Position numbers and translations under genes: made by a program | The notes under the pieces: model-generated | Database searches by the model: none | What the model saw: only the letters and a program-made list of their open reading frames with translations | Told to the model about the DNA's origin: nothing | In this document: in pieces, positions 44,697-55,242 of the stretch | How the letters are laid out: every line of letters starts with the position of its first letter | How positions within the stretch are numbered: the first letter of the stretch is position 1 | Origin: Acidovorax sp. DW039 | GTDB lineage: Bacteria; Pseudomonadota; Gammaproteobacteria; Burkholderiales; Burkholderiaceae_C | Assembly (NCBI RefSeq): GCF_037101375.1 | Contig: NZ_AP029019.1 | Location: 3,267,001 to 3,331,000, forward strand | Length of the DNA: 64,000 nt | Direction of reading: 5' to 3'

Positions 44697-45590
44697 ATGC
44701 AGACCATGCAACGCAGAACCTGTCTGAACTGGCTGGCAGCGGCAGCCACTGTGCCCGGTATCACGGACATCAGCGGCTTGGGACTGGGCCATGCGTGGGC
44801 GGCAGACACCCCGCCCCACGCCCCAGCCCTTTTGCTGGCGCAGGTGTACCGGCGCGGCACGCCGCTGGCCGACTACTGGGTGAGTGAAAAGTACGACGGC
44901 GTGCGTGGGTACTGGGATGGACAAAGGCTACGCACCCGGCGGGGCGAGGTGGTGCATGCGCCCGACTGGTTTACCGCAGGCTGGCCCGAGATGCCGCTGG
45001 AAGGTGAGCTTTGGGCGGGGCGCGGCCAATTCGCACTAGCGCAATCCACCGCCCGCACACAACGGCCAGACGATCAAGCCTGGCGCAAGCTGCAATTCAT
45101 GGCTTTCGATCTGCCCAGCCACAGCGGCACGTTTGACGAACGCCTCTGCGTTTTGCGCACCACCGTGGAACAGATCAACCACGCGTGGGTGCAAGCTGTT
45201 TCGCAACAGCGGGTCAGCAACCATGAAGAGCTGCACGGGCTGCTGCAGCGGGTGGTAAGTGAGGGTGGCGAGGGGTTGATGCTGCACCGCGGCAGTTCGC
45301 TCTATCAGTCGGGCCGCAGCGACGATCTTCTCAAGTTCAAAACCCATGACGATGCCGAGGCACGGGTGATTGCCCACCTGCCGGGCACCGGAAAATATGC
45401 AGGCAAGGTGGGTGCCCTGCTGGTAGAGACACCCTCAGGACAGCGGTTCAAACTGGGCACCGGTCTCAAGGACAGTGACCGAGCCAACCCACCGCCCGTA
45501 GGGAGCTGGGTGACCTACCGGTTCAGAGGCGCACACAACGGTGGCGTGCCGCGCTTTGCCAGCTACGTGAGGCCCCATCCGGACATGTGA
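44697..45590 (+). CDS. Exported ATP-dependent DNA ligase (LigE-like)
   Basis: 297 residues. The N-terminus has a signal-like sequence with two arginines (MQRRTCLNWLAAAATVPGIT) ending near AWAAD at residue 40. The minimal ligase follows: nucleotidyl lysine in VSEKYDGVRGYWDG near 65, motif III QFMAFDLPSH near 137, motif IV GGEGLMLHRG near 202, motif V LLKFKTHDDAE near 220, and an OB domain to the end. It seals nicks using ATP. Signal-bearing minimal ligases are believed to act in the periplasm, perhaps on DNA during uptake. ATG at 44697 is used; 44706 is an alternative. It is convergent with the decarboxylase gene. Confidence 0.85.
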   Translation: MQTMQRRTCLNWLAAAATVPGITDISGLGLGHAWAADTPPHAPALLLAQVYRRGTPLADYWVSEKYDGVRGYWDGQRLRTRRGEVVHAPDWFTAGWPEMPLEGELWAGRGQFALAQSTARTQRPDDQAWRKLQFMAFDLPSHSGTFDERLCVLRTTVEQINHAWVQAVSQQRVSNHEELHGLLQRVVSEGGEGLMLHRGSSLYQSGRSDDLLKFKTHDDAEARVIAHLPGTGKYAGKVGALLVETPSGQRFKLGTGLKDSDRANPPPVGSWVTYRFRGAHNGGVPRFASYVRPHPDM

Positions 45591-45635
45591 GTGGCTGCAG
45601 GGAGTGCTCTTTACGTGTAGCCCCCACCCTGCCCA

Positions 45636-45665
45636 TAAAAAACCCCCAGGGGTCACCTGAGGGTT
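45636..45665 (-). terminator. Intrinsic terminator after the decarboxylase gene
   Basis: Minus strand AACCCTCAGG-TGACC-CCTGGGGGTT followed by TTTT. Ten pairs with one G-T. It is about 80 bases downstream of the decarboxylase stop. Confidence 0.85.
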
Positions 45666-45743
45666 GCAATGGACGAACAGGCAGCTCGGGCAAGTGGCAG
45701 GCAGGTTATCCGCCCCGCCACCGCGCCGGATTCAGGCCTGCGC

Positions 45744-48110
45744 TTACAGGGTGCGACCGTAAGGCCCATCGTCACCCAGGTGGACGATGTTGTCAGCCGT
45801 GGCACGCGGTTTCGCAGCTTTGGACGGCTTGCCCTCGGCAGCCACGCAGTCGGCATAGAAGCGGACCTGTCCGTTTTCATCTTCCACTTCCACCAGGCCG
45901 TGGATATCGGTCTCAAAGCCGGGGCACAGCTTGGCAAATTCGCGAGCGAACTTGAGGTAATCCACGATCTTCTTGTTGAAGACTTCACCAGGGATGAGCA
46001 ATGGAATGCCCGGTGGGTAAGGCGTGACCAAACCCACGGTGATGCGGCCTTCGAGCTGATCGATCTCCACGCGCTCGGTCTTGCGCTGGGCAATGTGGGC
46101 GTAAGCGTCCGAAGGCTTCATGGCGGGCGTGAGGTCCGACAGGTACATCTCGGTCGTCAGGCGGGCAATATCGTACTTGGCGTACATCTCGTGCACGTGC
46201 TGGCACAGGTCCTTGAGGCCCATGCGTTCGTAGCGCTTGTGCTGCTGGCAGAACTCGGGAAGGATGCGCCACATCGGCTGGTTCTTCTCGTAGTCGTCCT
46301 TGAACTGCTGCAGCGCGGTCAGCAGCGTGTTCCAGCGGCCCTTGGTGATGCCAATGGTGAACATCACGAAGAAGCTGTACAGACCCGTCTTCTCCACCAC
46401 CACACCATGCTCGGCCAGATATTTGGTGACGATGGACGCTGGGATACCGGTCTTGTCAAATTTGCCGTCCAGGCTCAGGCCGGGCGTGACGATGGTGGAC
46501 TTGATCGGGTCCAGCATGTTGAAGCCATCGGCCAGCTGTCCAAAGCCGTGCCACTTGCTGCCCTTCTTGCTCTTGGCGTCGCTGCGGATGATCCAGTCTT
46601 CGGCGCGACCAATGCCCTCGTCCACCAGCTTGTCGGGCCCCCACACCTTGAACCACCAGTCGTTCTTGCCAAAGTCCTCTTCCACCTGGCGCATAGCGCG
46701 ACGGAAGTCGAGGGCTTCGAGAATGCTCTCTTCCACCAGCGCGGTGCCGCCGGGGGGCTCCATCATGGCCGCCGCCACATCGCAGCTGGCGATGATGCTG
46801 TACTGCGGGCTCGTGGAGGTGTGCATCAGGTAGGCCTCATTGAACAGAGGCCGGTCGAGCTTCACTGTTTGCGAGTCTTGCACCAGCACATGCGATGCCT
46901 GGCTGATACCGGCCAGCAGCTTGTGGATGGACTGGGTGGAGTACACCACCGAATGCTTGGGCCGTGCACGCTTCTTGCCCATGGCGTGGTAGGTGCCATA
47001 GAACGGGTGGAAGGCGGCGTGGGGCAACCAGGCCTCGTCAAAGTGCAGGTTGTCCACATAGCCATCGAGCATGCCCTTGATGGTTTCAGTGTTGTAGAGC
47101 ACGCCGTCGTAGGTGCTTTGCGTGAGCGTCAATACGCGGGGCTTGACCTTCTTCGCATCCACGCCCTTGAGCAGCGGGTTGGCCTTGATCTTGGCCTGGA
47201 TGGCCGAAGGCTCGAACTCGCTTTGGGGAATCGGTCCGATGATGCCGAAATGGTTGCGCGTGGGCTTGAGAAACACCGGCACAGCGCCAGTCATGATGAT
47301 GCTGTGCAGGATGGACTTGTGGCAGTTGCGGTCTACCACCACCACATCGCCGGGGGCCACGGTGTGGTGCCACACCATCTTGTTGGATGTGGACGTGCCG
47401 TTGGTCACAAAGAAGCAGTGGTCGGCATTGAAGATGCGCGCGGCATTGCGTTCGGACTCGCCAATGGCACCGTTGTGGTCCAGCAGCTGGCCCAGCTCTT
47501 CCACCGCGTTGCACACGTCGGCGCGGAGCATGTTTTCACCATAGAACTGGTGGTACATCTGACCCACAGGGCTCTTCAAAAATGCCACCCCCCCCGAGTG
47601 GCCGGGGCAGTGCCAGCTGTAGGAGCCGTCTTCAGCGTAATCGAGCAGCGCCTTGAAGAACGGGGGCTGCACTCCCTCCAGGTAGCTCTTGGCTTCACGG
47701 ATGATGTGCTTGGCCACGAACTCGGGGGTGTCCTCGAACATGTGGATGAAGCCATGCAGCTCGCGCAGGATGTCGTTGGGCAGGTGGCGGCTGGTCTTGG
47801 TTTCGCCGTGCACATAAATGGGCACCTCTGCGTTCTTGCGGCGCACTTCGCCAATGAAGTTGCGCAGGCTCAGCACGGCGGGGTCCAGGTCGGGGCCTGG
47901 GGTGAATTCCTCGTCATCAATCGACAGGATGAACGCGCTGGCACGGCTTTGCTGCTGGGCAAACTGCGAGAGATCGCCATAGCTGGTCACCCCCACGACT
48001 TCGAAGCCCTCGGCCTCGATGGCCTGCGCAAGCGCACGAATGCCGAGACCCGATGTGTTCTCGGAACGATAGTCTTCATCGATGATGATGATGGGAAAGC
48101 GAAACTTCAT
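45744..48110 (-). CDS. Arginine/lysine/ornithine decarboxylase, PLP fold type I
   Basis: 788 residues of the bacterial inducible/biosynthetic decarboxylase family (AdiA, CadA, SpeF). An N-terminal flavodoxin-like wing domain (MKFRFPIIIIDEDYRSENTS) is followed by the PLP domain with NGTSTSNKMVWHHTVAPGDV near 250 and the PLP lysine in STQSIHKLLAGISQASHV near 400. The C-terminal domain is complete. The product would be agmatine, cadaverine or putrescine; substrate cannot be decided from motifs alone, though arginine decarboxylase is most common in relatives. ATG at 48110 is chosen. It is monocistronic with its own terminator. Confidence 0.92.
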   Translation of the reverse strand: MKFRFPIIIIDEDYRSENTSGLGIRALAQAIEAEGFEVVGVTSYGDLSQFAQQQSRASAFILSIDDEEFTPGPDLDPAVLSLRNFIGEVRRKNAEVPIYVHGETKTSRHLPNDILRELHGFIHMFEDTPEFVAKHIIREAKSYLEGVQPPFFKALLDYAEDGSYSWHCPGHSGGVAFLKSPVGQMYHQFYGENMLRADVCNAVEELGQLLDHNGAIGESERNAARIFNADHCFFVTNGTSTSNKMVWHHTVAPGDVVVVDRNCHKSILHSIIMTGAVPVFLKPTRNHFGIIGPIPQSEFEPSAIQAKIKANPLLKGVDAKKVKPRVLTLTQSTYDGVLYNTETIKGMLDGYVDNLHFDEAWLPHAAFHPFYGTYHAMGKKRARPKHSVVYSTQSIHKLLAGISQASHVLVQDSQTVKLDRPLFNEAYLMHTSTSPQYSIIASCDVAAAMMEPPGGTALVEESILEALDFRRAMRQVEEDFGKNDWWFKVWGPDKLVDEGIGRAEDWIIRSDAKSKKGSKWHGFGQLADGFNMLDPIKSTIVTPGLSLDGKFDKTGIPASIVTKYLAEHGVVVEKTGLYSFFVMFTIGITKGRWNTLLTALQQFKDDYEKNQPMWRILPEFCQQHKRYERMGLKDLCQHVHEMYAKYDIARLTTEMYLSDLTPAMKPSDAYAHIAQRKTERVEIDQLEGRITVGLVTPYPPGIPLLIPGEVFNKKIVDYLKFAREFAKLCPGFETDIHGLVEVEDENGQVRFYADCVAAEGKPSKAAKPRATADNIVHLGDDGPYGRTL

Positions 48111-48284
48111 GCGCAGCCTCCGTGAAACCGTGCCCTGCCCGGCCAAAAAACAAAAGAGGCGCGAAGTGTACGGAATAACGGTGTCTGGCCTTTGAAGCGC
48201 AAGCCTTTTGCCACAGAATGTGGCGCACTACAGACATCCAGCATCATCAGGCAAGCGCACACCTGCGCAACAAGGAGGCCCAGC

Positions 48285-48710
48285 ATGGAGGAATCCACCC
48301 TTTGGTGGCTTTTGAGCGGAGCCATCGTGGTGGCAGAGCTGCTCACCGGTACGTTCTATCTGCTGATGCTGGCGCTGGGCACCGCAGCTGCCGCGCTGGC
48401 CGCCCATCTTGGCGCGGGCCTGGCTCTGCAGATCGTGACTGCTGCCATCACGGGCGGCGCAGCCGTAGTGGCCTTGCACACGCTCAGGCGCAAACGGCCC
48501 GGAGACCCCTCTGCAAGAGCAGACCGCAGCGTGAACCTGGACGTGGGCGAAACCGTGCTGATAGAAAACTGGAACGCTGACGGCACCGCCACCATCAAAT
48601 ACCGCGGCGCACAGTGGACAGCCATCCATCGGCCCGGGATTCAACCCTCCACTGGCATGCACCGGGTAGCCGAACTGGTAGGCAACCGCCTGCTGGTAGA
48701 CCCCGTATAG
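48285..48710 (+). CDS. NfeD-family membrane protein
   Basis: 141 residues: two or three N-terminal membrane helices (STLWWLLSGAIVVAELLTGT, LGTAAAALAAHLGAGLALQI) and a C-terminal OB-like domain (VGETVLIENWNADGTATIKY). AAGGAGG precedes the ATG by 6 bases. NfeD proteins pair with SPFH proteins, and the SPFH gene follows 54 bases later, so the two probably act together in membrane organisation or quality control. Confidence 0.9.
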   Translation: MEESTLWWLLSGAIVVAELLTGTFYLLMLALGTAAAALAAHLGAGLALQIVTAAITGGAAVVALHTLRRKRPGDPSARADRSVNLDVGETVLIENWNADGTATIKYRGAQWTAIHRPGIQPSTGMHRVAELVGNRLLVDPV

Positions 48711-48764
48711 ACGCTTTATTGCGCTCTCCACCTCCCCATTTCAACGACTTCAACAAGGCCTGCC

Positions 48765-49679
48765 ATGGAAATCGCCATCGTCATCCTCGTCATCGCCGTC
48801 ATCTTTGTCGCCCGCTCCGTCAAAGTAGTGCCCCAGCAGCACGCGTGGGTCAAGGAGCGTCTGGGCAAATACGCAGGCACGCTCACCCCCGGCCTCAACT
48901 TCCTGGTCCCTTTTGTGGACCGTGTGGCCTACAAGCACAGCCTCAAGGAAATCCCGCTCGACGTACCCAGCCAGGTTTGCATCACCCGCGACAACACGCA
49001 ACTGCAGGTGGATGGCATCCTGTACTTTCAGGTCACAGACCCCATGCGCGCCAGCTACGGCTCCAGCAACTACATCATGGCGGTCACGCAGCTGGCGCAG
49101 ACATCGCTGCGCTCTGTCATCGGCAAGCTGGAGCTGGACAAGACCTTTGAAGAGCGCGACATCATCAACGCACAGGTAGTGCAAGCCATTGACGAGGCCG
49201 CACTGAACTGGGGTGTGAAGGTGTTGCGCTATGAGATCAAAGACCTGACTCCTCCAAAGGAAATCCTGCACGCCATGCAACAGCAAATTACGGCAGAACG
49301 CGAGAAGCGCGCCTTGATTGCAGCCTCGGAAGGTCGTCGTCAGGAACAGATCAACATCGCCACCGGCGAGCGCGAGGCCTTCATTGCCCGCTCAGAAGGC
49401 GAAAAACAGGCAGCCATCAACAAGGCCCTCGGCGAGGCAGAGTCCATCCGCGCCGTGGCACAGGCCACTGCTGAGGCCATCGAACGCGTGGCCACCGCCA
49501 TCCGCCAGCCCGGAGGGCAGGAGGCCGTGCAACTGAAGGTGGCCGAAAAAGCCGTGGACGCTTACAGCCAGGTGGCATCTGACGCGAGCACCACCCTGAT
49601 CGTGCCCAGCAACATGACCGAAGTGTCAGCGCTGATTGGCTCAGCCATGAAGATGGTGCAGACCAGCCAGCGCAGTTAG
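48765..49679 (+). CDS. SPFH/band 7 (stomatin, QmcA-like) membrane protein
   Basis: 304 residues. One N-terminal anchor helix (MEIAIVILVIAVIFVARSVK) is followed by the SPFH domain (VVPQQHAWVKERLGKYAGTL, NTQLQVDGILYFQVTDPMRA) and an Ala/Glu-rich coiled coil (ALIAASEGRRQEQINIATGE, KALGEAESIRAVAQATAEAI). It oligomerises at the membrane. It is coexpressed with the NfeD gene upstream. Confidence 0.92.
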   Translation: MEIAIVILVIAVIFVARSVKVVPQQHAWVKERLGKYAGTLTPGLNFLVPFVDRVAYKHSLKEIPLDVPSQVCITRDNTQLQVDGILYFQVTDPMRASYGSSNYIMAVTQLAQTSLRSVIGKLELDKTFEERDIINAQVVQAIDEAALNWGVKVLRYEIKDLTPPKEILHAMQQQITAEREKRALIAASEGRRQEQINIATGEREAFIARSEGEKQAAINKALGEAESIRAVAQATAEAIERVATAIRQPGGQEAVQLKVAEKAVDAYSQVASDASTTLIVPSNMTEVSALIGSAMKMVQTSQRS

Positions 49680-49721
49680 CCCCAATCCCTCTCACCAAAA
49701 AACGAAAGAAAACCCATTTAT

Positions 49722-49752
49722 TTGGTCAAAGCAGCAAAACCAATGCTATAGT
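49722..49752 (+). promoter_or_regulatory. Possible promoter of tRNA-Ser
   Basis: TTGGTC (49722-49727) and TATAGT (49747-49752) with a 19-base spacer, or 18 if the -10 is read as CTATAG. The -10 is good but the spacing is long. The tRNA begins 10 bases later. Confidence 0.4.
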
Positions 49753-49762
49753 AGCGGGCTTC

Positions 49763-49853
<91 letters not shown>

Positions 49854-49858
49854 ACGCA

Positions 49859-49890
49859 AACCCAAGTGATGAAAATCACTTGGGTTTTTT
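49859..49890 (+). terminator. Intrinsic terminator after tRNA-Ser
   Basis: AACCCAAGTGAT-GAAA-ATCACTTGGGTT followed by TTTT: a perfect 12-bp stem with a GAAA tetraloop, 7 bases after the tRNA. Confidence 0.95.
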
Positions 49891-49947
49891 GCTTTTTGCA
49901 GCCATATCGCACAGGCGAATTCCATCATAACCAGGGATTCCAGACAT

Positions 49948-50283
49948 TCAACCGGCTGCGGATGCAGAGAAAACGTTGATGATGAGAACGCCCGCAAGAA
50001 TGAATCCGATCCCGACCAGTGCAGGCAAATCCAGCACCTGCCCATGGATCAGCCACCCCAGCAATGAAATCAGGACAATTCCGACACCCGACCACAACGC
50101 GTAAGCAATGCCAGTGGGTACGGCATTCAGGGTGAGTGAGAGAAAATAAAACGCACAGGCGTAGCCGACCACCGTCAAGATGCTGGGCCCCAGCCGGGTG
50201 AACCCCACAGAGCTTTTGAGGGCCGTGGTGGCGATGATTTCGGAGATGATGGCAATCGCCAGAAAGCAATAGCTCATGTTCAT
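49948..50283 (-). CDS. EmrE-like small multidrug resistance transporter
   Basis: 111 residues with four membrane helices. It is closely similar to E. coli EmrE by eye: catalytic Glu in IAIISEIIATTALKSS near residue 15, GFTRLGPSILTVVGYACAF, PTGIAYALWSGVGIVLISLL and AGVLIINVFSASA. It exports quaternary ammonium and other cationic drugs using protons. The Qac-type sequence argues against a guanidinium (Gdx/SugE) exporter, and no guanidine riboswitch is seen. The start can be 50283 or, two codons later, 50277. Confidence 0.92.
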   Translation of the reverse strand: MNMSYCFLAIAIISEIIATTALKSSVGFTRLGPSILTVVGYACAFYFLSLTLNAVPTGIAYALWSGVGIVLISLLGWLIHGQVLDLPALVGIGFILAGVLIINVFSASAAG

Positions 50284-50647
50284 GCGGTGGACTGTATCTT
50301 GAAGTCTGATGAGACCTCACCGTCCAAGCCCACGAGCAGCGCAGGGCGCATTCCGCACGCCCTCTCTGGTATTCTCGAAACTGTCACAACTTCGGGTTAC
50401 ACCTATGAATGGTTGTTCTTGTTGGATCTCAATCCACTTTTGAACGACCAGTCAGCTCAGTCCCCTCTGCTGCTGCCTGGTCTCCCATGGTAGGCAGCAG
50501 TCTTCGCTGCTGGTTCTCTGCGCGAAGCTCTTCCAGTTTTGAATCAGGTTTTGAGTGCACTGTGAGCCTTGATGGCTCGCAGAGGCATCAGGCCGCCCTC
50601 TTCCACTCTGTCGTTCCAGAAGGCGGAAGAATTTTCAGCGCTTTCAC
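50284..50647. other. 364-base region upstream of the porin gene without a supported gene
   Basis: No convincing reading frame. It contains one hairpin, CTGCTGCCT (50470-50478) with AGGCAGCAG (50492-50500) around 13 bases, and pyrimidine-rich stretches. It could be a long leader of the porin gene. Nothing else was recognised. Confidence 0.4.
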
Positions 50648-52066
50648 ATGCTCTGTTCATTCAACATTGAAATGCGGGACTTCTCTCCTCGCAATCCCGC
50701 GCTCCACCCTCGCACATCAGGAAGCTCCATTGCAAAAGCAATCATGACATTGCTGCTTCTGGGAGGATCATGGCTGATGGGCCCAGCCCATGCACAGACT
50801 CCTCCCGCGACTGCAGTCGCTGAGGAACAGGAAACCTTCGTTTTACACGGTCAAGCCACGTACATCTGGCAGCGCAAACCCGCCTTTGCGGCCGCTTACT
50901 CCGGCGAGAACAGCCTGCAAGCCGAGCGGGCGAAGAGCTATTCGTTCACCAGCACCTTGGATATCGGCATGCGATGGGGCGAAGGCGCTGAGCTGCACTT
51001 CAACCCCGAGGTATCGCAAGGCGTCCCCTTCTCCACGCTGCACGGCTTGGGCGGACTCTCTAACGGAGAGCTGGCCAAATCCTCCAGCACGAACCCCACT
51101 TTCTACCGGGCACGGGCTTTCGTGCGCCAGACATGGGGACTCGGGGGCGGCAAAGAGTCACTGGAATCAGATTTCAACCAACTGGCTCGGCAAATAGATG
51201 CTGAGCGCATCGTTCTGACGGCAGGCAACTTCAGCGTTCTGGACGTGTTTGACCAAAACCCCTATGGATCAGACCCACGAACCCAGTTCATGAACTGGTC
51301 TTCGTTAACCCATGGGTCTTTTGACTACGCGGCAGATGCCCGGGGATACAGTTGGGGAGCATCTTTGGAGTACACAGGCAATGACTGGTCCCTGCGCCTG
51401 GGCAGGTTCCTTCAACCCAAGGAATCCAACGGCCCCAAGCTGGACTCGCGCATCTTCAAGCATTACGGCGACATGCTCGAGCTGGAAAAGCGCTACACGC
51501 TTGCAGACCGTCCAGGCAAAGCCCGATTGCTCTTGTGGCGCAACAAAGCCCGCATGGGTGCATTTGCGGATGCTCAGGCACTGGGGCAAGCCAACGGCAA
51601 TGCACCGGATGTGGCGGCTGTGCGGCGAGAACATGACAAAGCGGGAGTTGGCTTGACCCTGCTCCAGGAGGTCAGTGATTCCGCGGGTGTATTCGTGAGA
51701 ATCAACCAGTCGGACGATAAAACAGAAACCTATGCCTTTACCGAAATTGGAAGGCAACTAGCGATGGGAGGAACGCTCAAAGGCAAGTCATGGGGAAGAC
51801 CTGATGACGAAGCAGGGATAGCCTGGGCAGACAACCGACTGCGCTCTGGCCATAAAGCCTACTTGGCAGCAGGTGGCAAAGGGGCCTTTCTGGGAGACGG
51901 TGCTTTAAGGTATGGCCCAGAGCAGGTGCTAGAGATCTACTACAGCGCTCAGCTGTCGAAGTTTCTGAGCCTCAGCCCAGACTTCCAGTACATCCGCAAC
52001 CCCGGCTACAACCGGGATAGGGGACCTGTGAAGTTTTATGGATTGAGGCTGCACGCAGAATTTTGA
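50648..52066 (+). CDS. Outer-membrane porin, OprB-like (carbohydrate porin family)
   Basis: 472 residues with a signal peptide (AIMTLLLLGGSWLMGPAHAQ) and many alternating beta strands ending in the outer-membrane signature KFYGLRLHAEF with terminal Phe. Segments such as VLHGQATYIWQRKPAFAAAY, GNFSVLDVFDQNPYGSDPRT and YSWGASLEYTGNDWSLRLGR are typical of OprB-family sugar or general porins. The start is uncertain: 50648 gives a long leader of about 45 residues before the signal core. Later ATGs (50672 or the one before TLLLLGG) are alternatives; no ribosome site decides. Confidence 0.82.
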   Translation: MLCSFNIEMRDFSPRNPALHPRTSGSSIAKAIMTLLLLGGSWLMGPAHAQTPPATAVAEEQETFVLHGQATYIWQRKPAFAAAYSGENSLQAERAKSYSFTSTLDIGMRWGEGAELHFNPEVSQGVPFSTLHGLGGLSNGELAKSSSTNPTFYRARAFVRQTWGLGGGKESLESDFNQLARQIDAERIVLTAGNFSVLDVFDQNPYGSDPRTQFMNWSSLTHGSFDYAADARGYSWGASLEYTGNDWSLRLGRFLQPKESNGPKLDSRIFKHYGDMLELEKRYTLADRPGKARLLLWRNKARMGAFADAQALGQANGNAPDVAAVRREHDKAGVGLTLLQEVSDSAGVFVRINQSDDKTETYAFTEIGRQLAMGGTLKGKSWGRPDDEAGIAWADNRLRSGHKAYLAAGGKGAFLGDGALRYGPEQVLEIYYSAQLSKFLSLSPDFQYIRNPGYNRDRGPVKFYGLRLHAEF

Positions 52067-52242
52067 AGCAGCGCTAACGAGCGCTGGCCTATCGCAGCCG
52101 CAGCGGGGTCGGGGTCAGAACCCAGCCAGCCCACTGGACCAGAGTGGGCGTGGACAAAGGTGCCCTGTCTTAAAATCCATGGCTTTACTCCCTGTCCCCC
52201 ACGGGCTGCCCAGCTGCGGCCTTCTGTACGAACACACCATCC

Positions 52243-55140
52243 ATGAGCACGCCCCTGCAACAACCTGGCCTTGAAAGCCTGTCCAAGTCCTTCGAACCTG
52301 CCGAACTCGAAGCCCATTGGAGCCCTGAATGGGAAAAACGCGGTTACGGTGCGGCCGGGTTCCGGGGGACTGGAGCCCCCCAGGCTGGTGAAGCTTCTTT
52401 CTCCATCCAGCTGCCGCCGCCCAACGTGACGGGCACGCTGCACATGGGCCATGCGTTCAACCAGACGATCATGGACAGCCTCACGCGCTACCACCGCATG
52501 AAGGGCTTCAACACCGTCTGGGTGCCCGGCACCGACCACGCGGGCATCGCCACGCAGATCGTGGTGGAGCGCCAGCTGCAAGAGCGAGGCATCAGCCGCT
52601 ACGACATGGGCCCCACCCCGCCCGAGGCGCGCAAGAACTTCGTGAGCAAGGTGTGGGAGTGGAAGGAAAAGTCCGGCAACACCATCACCACGCAGATGCG
52701 CCGCATGGGCGACAGCGTGGACTGGAGCCGCGAATACTTCACCATGGACGACAAGCTCAGCGCTGTGGTGACCGACACCTTCGTGAAGCTGTACGAACAA
52801 GGCCTGATCTACCGCGGCAAGCGCCTGGTGAACTGGGACCCGAAGCTGCAGTCCGCGGTGTCCGACCTGGAAGTCGAGAACGAAGAAAAAGATGGCTCGC
52901 TGTGGCACATCGCCTACCCGCTGGCCGATGGCTCTGGCAGCCTGACGGTGGCCACCACCCGCCCCGAGACCATGCTGGGCGACGTGGCGCTGATGGTGCA
53001 CCCCGAGGATGCGCGCTACACGCACCTCATCGGCAAGATGGTCAACCTGCCACTGTGCGACCGCCAGATCCCGGTGATCGCCGATGAGTACGTGGACAAG
53101 GAATTCGGCACGGGCGTGGTGAAGGTGACGCCTGCGCACGACCAGAACGACTATGCCGTGGGCCAGCGCCACAAGCTGCCCATGATCGTGGTGCTGACGC
53201 TACAAGCCACCATCAACGAGAACGCGCCCGCCAAGTACCAGGGCATGGACCGCTTCGTGGCCCGCAAGGCCGTGGTGGCGGACCTCGAAGCCATCGGCGC
53301 GCTGGTCGAGGTGAAGAAGCACAAGCTCATGGTGCCGATCTGCACCCGCACCGGCCAGGTGATCGAGCCCATGCTGACCGACCAGTGGTTTGTCGCCATG
53401 AGCAAGGTGTCCGAGCAGGACCCCACCGGCAAGAGCATTGCGCAAAAAGCCATCGATGCCGTGGCCAGCGGCGATGTGAAGTTCGTGCCCGAGAACTGGG
53501 TCAACACTTACAACCAGTGGATGAACAACATCCAGGACTGGTGCATCAGCCGCCAGCTGTGGTGGGGCCACCAAATCCCGGCGTGGTACGACGAAGACGG
53601 CAACGTGATCGTGGCCCGCACCGAAGCCGAGGCGCAGGCCAAGGCACCGGGCAAAAAGCTGCGCCGCGACGAAGACGTGCTGGACACCTGGTACTCGTCC
53701 GCACTCGTGCCCTTCAGCACCATGGGCTGGCCGAACCAAGGCACCGCGGACACCGACGACTTCAACCTATACCTGCCCAGCACAGTGCTGGTCACGGGCT
53801 ACGACATCATCTTCTTCTGGGTCGCCCGGATGATCATGATGACCACGCACTTCACCGGCCGCGTGCCGTTCAAGCACGTGTACATCCACGGCCTGGTGCG
53901 CGACGCGCAGGGCAAGAAGATGTCCAAGTCCGAGGGCAACGTGCTCGACCCCGTGGACCTGATCGACGGCATTGCGCTGGAACCGCTGCTGGACAAGCGC
54001 ACCACCGGCCTGCGCAAGCCCGAGACCGCGCCCACCGTGCGCAAGAACACACAAAAGGAATTCCCCGAAGGCATCCCGGCCTACGGCGCCGATGCACTGC
54101 GCTTTACCTTTGCTGCGCTGGCCAGCCTGGGCCGCAGCATCAACTTCGACAGCAAGCGCTGCGAGGGCTACCGCAACTTCTGCAACAAGCTCTGGAACGC
54201 CAGCCGCTTCGTGCTGATGAACTGCGAAGGCCAGGACTGCGGCCTGATGGAGCACACCAAGGCTGACTGCCAGCCCGGCGGCAAGGCCCATGGCTACATG
54301 GATTTCAGCCAAGCCGACCGGTGGATCAGCTCGCTGCTCCAGAAGACCGAGGCCGAAGTCGCCAAGGGCTTCGAAGAGTACCGCTTGGACAACGTGGCCA
54401 ACACGATCTATGACTTCGTGTGGAACGAGTACTGCGACTGGTACCTGGAGATCGCCAAGGTGCAGATCCAGAATGGCACGGAAGCCCAGCAGCGCGCCAC
54501 GCGCCGCACACTGATCCGCACGCTCGAAGCCATCCTGCGCCTGGCGCACCCCATCATCCCGTTCATCACTGAAGCCCTGTGGCAGGTGGTGGCGCCTGTT
54601 GCGGGCCTGAAGGGTGAGTCGGTCAGCATTGCCCGGTACCCCGAGGCGCAGCCCGAGAAGATCGACGAAGGTGCCATCGCCTACATGGGTCGCGTCAAGG
54701 GGCTAGTGGACACCTGCCGCGCGCTGCGCGGCGAAATGAATGTGTCGCCCTCCACTCGCCTGCCCTTGTTTGTGGTGGGCGACGCCGATTTCATGCGTGG
54801 CGTGGCTCCCGTGCTGCAGGCGCTGGCCAAGCTCAGCGAAGTGAAGGTGTTTGACGACGAAGCGGCCTGGGCCGCTGCTGCGCAGGCGGCACCCGTGGCA
54901 GTGGTGGGCGAGGCACGCATGTGCCTGTTCATGGAGATCGACGTGGCCGCCGAGAAGGCCCGCCTCTCCAAAGAGATCGCCCGCATCGAAGGCGAGATCG
55001 CCAAGGCCAACGGCAAGCTCTCCAACGAGGCGTTCGTGGCCAAGGCCCCCGCCGCAGTGCTGGAGCAGGAGAAAAAGCGGGTGGCCGACTTCACAGCTAC
55101 CCTCGGCAGATTGCGCGATCAGCTGACACGGCTGGGTTAA
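52243..55140 (+). CDS. valS: Valyl-tRNA synthetase
   Basis: Class I synthetase charging tRNA-Val, with editing of mischarged threonine. 965 residues: the HIGH motif appears as [20 protein letters not shown] near 48, the CP1 editing domain at about 190-350 ([20 protein letters not shown]) and KMSKS as [16 protein letters not shown] near 560. The tRNA-binding helical domain and the C-terminal coiled coil with [20 protein letters not shown] are also present. Complete. galU follows after about 100 bases. Confidence 0.98.
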   Translation: MSTPLQQPGLESLSKSFEPAELEAHWSPEWEKRGYGAAGFRGTGAPQAGEASFSIQLPPPNVTGTLHMGHAFNQTIMDSLTRYHRMKGFNTVWVPGTDHAGIATQIVVERQLQERGISRYDMGPTPPEARKNFVSKVWEWKEKSGNTITTQMRRMGDSVDWSREYFTMDDKLSAVVTDTFVKLYEQGLIYRGKRLVNWDPKLQSAVSDLEVENEEKDGSLWHIAYPLADGSGSLTVATTRPETMLGDVALMVHPEDARYTHLIGKMVNLPLCDRQIPVIADEYVDKEFGTGVVKVTPAHDQNDYAVGQRHKLPMIVVLTLQATINENAPAKYQGMDRFVARKAVVADLEAIGALVEVKKHKLMVPICTRTGQVIEPMLTDQWFVAMSKVSEQDPTGKSIAQKAIDAVASGDVKFVPENWVNTYNQWMNNIQDWCISRQLWWGHQIPAWYDEDGNVIVARTEAEAQAKAPGKKLRRDEDVLDTWYSSALVPFSTMGWPNQGTADTDDFNLYLPSTVLVTGYDIIFFWVARMIMMTTHFTGRVPFKHVYIHGLVRDAQGKKMSKSEGNVLDPVDLIDGIALEPLLDKRTTGLRKPETAPTVRKNTQKEFPEGIPAYGADALRFTFAALASLGRSINFDSKRCEGYRNFCNKLWNASRFVLMNCEGQDCGLMEHTKADCQPGGKAHGYMDFSQADRWISSLLQKTEAEVAKGFEEYRLDNVANTIYDFVWNEYCDWYLEIAKVQIQNGTEAQQRATRRTLIRTLEAILRLAHPIIPFITEALWQVVAPVAGLKGESVSIARYPEAQPEKIDEGAIAYMGRVKGLVDTCRALRGEMNVSPSTRLPLFVVGDADFMRGVAPVLQALAKLSEVKVFDDEAAWAAAAQAAPVAVVGEARMCLFMEIDVAAEKARLSKEIARIEGEIAKANGKLSNEAFVAKAPAAVLEQEKKRVADFTATLGRLRDQLTRLG

Positions 55141-55242
55141 GCCATCGGCCATACTCGGCTCTTACCCCTGCAGAGGGTTCGTTGTGCCGTGGTGCGTGAC
55201 GGACCACATTTATCTTGACAAAGAAGTCCTGAAGGAACATCC

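Noticed and set aside
45669..48125. 818-residue open frame on the plus strand
   Set aside because: It is entirely antisense to the decarboxylase gene, whose motifs are intact. Long antisense frames are expected in high-GC DNA.
49948..50400. Guanidine riboswitch for the SMR gene
   Set aside because: The protein is of the EmrE/Qac type, and no paired ACGR-loop hairpins were found upstream.
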